A DNA stretch of 7,932 nt from CAWDPQ01 sp049642465 (GTDB lineage: Bacteria > Acidobacteriota > Vicinamibacteria > Vicinamibacterales > 2-12-FULL-66-21), in NCBI GenBank assembly GCA_049642465.1, contig JBAROV010000004.1, forward strand, positions 1-7,932. Direction: 5' to 3'. Each line of letters opens with the position of its first letter. The stretch's first letter is position 1. The position numbers and the translations under genes are program-made. This document shows, piece by piece, positions 6,397 through 7,932 of the stretch. Below the pieces are notes generated by a model. The model ran no database searches. It worked only from the letters and a program-made list of their open reading frames with translations, and was not told the origin of the DNA.

Positions 6397-7340
6397 ACTT
6401 CCGGACGTTGTGAGACACCGTACCACTTGGCGCGGGCGCTCACGGCAAGCCGTATCACCCGATCGGGGAGAAAGTCGATCAGGCCACGATACAGCTTCAG
6501 TCGTGTACACACGGTGCCCCACGGACTTAGCGGTACGTAGTAGCGGGGGACGAGCACTTCTTCGAATCCGTTCCGCGCTTTGAACTGGCGCAGCGGGCTC
6601 TCGCGTCGATTTCCCTCCTGAAAGAGCCCGTACGTCAGGTACGCTGCGCCGCGCGCCTCGCACAGCTCGACGGCCTTGGACAGGAGCGCGTTGGCCGGCC
6701 GCTTATCCTGATGGCTCGCTTTGGGAAGAATCTGGACGATCGCGGCCACATCGCCGGTGTAGGCTACCTTCAGGAAGCCAATGAGCTCAGCGCCGGCGTA
6801 GGCACAGATGTAGTCGCTGCGATCGAGCAGGTGCGACTGATCCTTCCGCACCTCTTCGAATGTCTTTCCGTAGTGGGCGAACCGGCGGCCCTGCCGCATC
6901 GGCGAATCGTTGTTCAGCTCGCAGATGTCCCCGATCAACTGGTCGTCGAGCTGCTTCACCGTGATCGTCACGCCGCGTTTGGCGGCGCGTCTCACGTTCT
7001 TGCGGCTCTCTTGTGGCAGGGCGTCCCACCAGGCCTTGAAGCTCGACGTGCGCGCGGCCGCTACGCTCTCCCATTCGTACGCGTAGGAGAATCTCGGGTT
7101 GGCAGGTGGCAGCTTCTGCGCGAACGTGAAGATGTCCGCTCGGAACCCGTTGGCGGCTCTTTGCTTCAGGAACTGCACGTAGCGCTCGGGATCCACAATA
7201 TCCGACTCGGTGTAGTCCTCTTCGCGGATGACCGCAATTCTGATCCAACGTCCCTTGACGGCCAGTATGTGGCCGTCAAATTCCGCGGCCGGCACGGTCA
7301 TCCAGCGCCCGCGGGAGCTGATCTCGACGGTCTGAGTCAT
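6387..7340 (-). CDS. FemAB-like / GNAT-fold acyltransferase-family protein
   Basis: This 317-residue soluble protein resembles the Acetyltransf_6 (FemAB-like GNAT) group often found in polysaccharide loci, where members are thought to transfer an acyl or aminoacyl group to an amino sugar. Seen: a central basic segment SRKNVRRAAKRGV (112-124) typical of the group, then a C-terminal GNAT-like half with ICAYAGAELIGFLKVAY (178-194), an Ala/Leu helix RPANALLSKAVELCEARG (214-231), LTYGLFQEGNRRESPLRQFK (235-254) and GFEEVLVPRYYVPLSPWG (258-275). The ATG at 7340 is chosen over the longer frame because it follows the upstream stop by one base and has AGGA 8 bases before it. The Arg/Ser-rich upstream extension looks non-coding in this frame. 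The stop TAG lies within the following tRNA-Thr. Substrate unknown; the specific acyl-transfer role is inference from family and neighbours. Confidence 0.85.
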   Translation of the reverse strand: MTQTVEISSRGRWMTVPAAEFDGHILAVKGRWIRIAVIREEDYTESDIVDPERYVQFLKQRAANGFRADIFTFAQKLPPANPRFSYAYEWESVAAARTSSFKAWWDALPQESRKNVRRAAKRGVTITVKQLDDQLIGDICELNNDSPMRQGRRFAHYGKTFEEVRKDQSHLLDRSDYICAYAGAELIGFLKVAYTGDVAAIVQILPKASHQDKRPANALLSKAVELCEARGAAYLTYGLFQEGNRRESPLRQFKARNGFEEVLVPRYYVPLSPWGTVCTRLKLYRGLIDFLPDRVIRLAVSARAKWYGVSQRPEVPV

Positions 7341-7341
7341 G

Positions 7342-7932
7342 TCAGCGGTCCTGTCGTGCCGCCGCCGGGTGCGCGGCAGTGCAAAGACTGGTCTCCTGAC
7401 GATCATCGCGAGTTGAGTCGAACCGACTCGCCGCCGGTTCCCTGATGTCGCGCGGCGGGCGCCTGCAGACCTGGTCGAAGATGGTGTCCATGATGGTCGA
7501 TGTGAGCACGATCTCACGGTACGGAATTGGCGGCGGCAGGTCCTGGTCCACGCTGCGGTAGAAGGTCTCGATCAGATGCTTCATGCCCGACTTCATGTGA
7601 AAGTCCGCGGCGGCGAAGCGCCGGAGATTGCCGAACGTCTCGCTCACGTATTGCCTCGCCAGCAGCATCGGTGGAACGAATTTGTCAGCGTAGCTCGTGA
7701 ACCGGCGGCCGCGTAATTTCACGACCGTCTCGTGATCCGGATCGAGCACCAGCGCATTGCGCGACCCGTAGAGCCTGAGCTGATGGATGGCGGGCTGGAT
7801 CTGCGTCGAAAACGTAAAGTAGGCGGTCGTGCCCCCCTCCTCGCTGATGATCACACGCAGCTCGTCGACGATCTCCGACTCTCCCATCTGCCTGAGAAAC
7901 CTGCTCGTGAAACCGTAGGCGCTGACGTTCGG
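7342..7932 (-). CDS. Gfo/Idh/MocA-type oxidoreductase, C-terminal part (5' end cut by window)
   Basis: The frame is open through the right edge, giving the last 196 residues of a protein whose N-terminal Rossmann domain lies outside the window. The visible part resembles the C-terminal alpha/beta substrate domain of Gfo/Idh/MocA NAD(P)-dependent oxidoreductases from polysaccharide clusters. It has a beta-rich run with TTAYFTFST, LRLYGSRNALVLDPDHETVV and KLRGRRF, then DKFVPPMLLARQYV, DFHMKSGMKHLIETFYRSV and PIPYREIVLTSTIMDTIF near the end. Such enzymes oxidise or reduce a sugar hydroxyl or keto group, often of an NDP-sugar. The family-like sequence ends about 40 residues before the stop. The remainder is Arg/Ala/Ser-rich and may be a recently extended tail. 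The stop is one base before the FemAB-like start, so the two genes are probably co-translated. The family call is from sequence memory without the cofactor motif, so moderately confident. Confidence 0.75.
   Translation of the reverse strand, partial: PNVSAYGFTSRFLRQMGESEIVDELRVIISEEGGTTAYFTFSTQIQPAIHQLRLYGSRNALVLDPDHETVVKLRGRRFTSYADKFVPPMLLARQYVSETFGNLRRFAAADFHMKSGMKHLIETFYRSVDQDLPPPIPYREIVLTSTIMDTIFDQVCRRPPRDIREPAASRFDSTRDDRQETSLCTAAHPAAARQDR

Noticed and set aside
6397..6460. A possible promoter for the tRNA (TTGCCG ... TACGGT on the minus strand)
   Set aside because: The spacing is about 20 bases and both boxes are weak matches; in GC-rich DNA this is not distinguishable from chance.
4744..6540. 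A 598-residue open frame on the plus strand opposite the AsnB-like gene
   Set aside because: It is the complementary-frame shadow of a high-GC gene: Arg/Gly/Ala/Glu-rich, no recognisable domain, and it runs straight through the antisense of the tRNA (REDSNAPSTDYNSVALPLSY, a typical spurious tRNA-antisense peptide).
6711..7445. A 244-residue plus-strand open frame opposite the FemAB-like gene
   Set aside because: The minus-strand frame has clear family motifs; the plus-strand translation has low-complexity composition and no domain.

Overview
This window is a GC-rich piece of a bacterial surface-polysaccharide (exopolysaccharide or O-antigen type) biosynthesis locus. All supported genes lie on the minus strand, so the functional order runs from the right edge (7932) to the left edge (1). 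Both end genes are cut by the window. High GC, GTG starts, a CCA-encoding tRNA gene and a Wzy/ExoQ-type polymerase or ligase suggest a free-living Gram-negative bacterium. Acidobacteriota, Gemmatimonadota or a proteobacterium would fit, but the sequence alone does not decide.

Layout in transcription order: (1) C-terminal part of a Gfo/Idh/MocA-type oxidoreductase (7932-7342); (2) a FemAB-like GNAT-fold protein (7340-6387), starting 1 base after the previous stop; (3) a tRNA-Thr(UGU) gene (6396-6322), whose first ten bases contain the end and stop codon of gene 2; (4) an asparagine-synthase-like protein (6279-4459) lacking the N-terminal glutaminase cysteine; (5) an O-antigen ligase/polymerase-family membrane protein (4346-2955, with coding sequence that appears to extend upstream to about 4424); (6) a GT4-type glycosyltransferase (2958-1660); (7) GDP-mannose 4,6-dehydratase Gmd (1663-620); (8) the N-terminal 209 residues of an extended-SDR epimerase/dehydratase (627-1). 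Genes 5-8 overlap by 4, 4 and 8 bases and genes 1-2 are 1 base apart, so this looks like one tightly coupled operon. Its promoter must lie beyond the right edge or inside an upstream gene.

How the genes may work together: Gmd makes GDP-4-keto-6-deoxy-mannose. The SDR may finish that or another nucleotide sugar, and the GT4 enzyme transfers a sugar to the growing repeat unit. The polymerase/ligase handles undecaprenyl-linked repeats at the inner membrane. The oxidoreductase, FemAB-like protein and AsnB-like protein are candidates for making or decorating an unusual sugar, for example by N-acylation, aminoacylation or amidation. That last step is inference.

Most unusual points: the CDS stop codon inside a tRNA gene, so tRNA processing would remove it from the mRNA; an irregular T-arm in that tRNA; an AsnB homologue with Pro in place of the catalytic Cys2; and a polymerase whose first membrane helix is encoded upstream of the only canonical start codon. 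No CRISPR array, insertion sequence, obvious repeat or long gene-free stretch is present; the longest non-coding piece is the 42 bases at 6280-6321.
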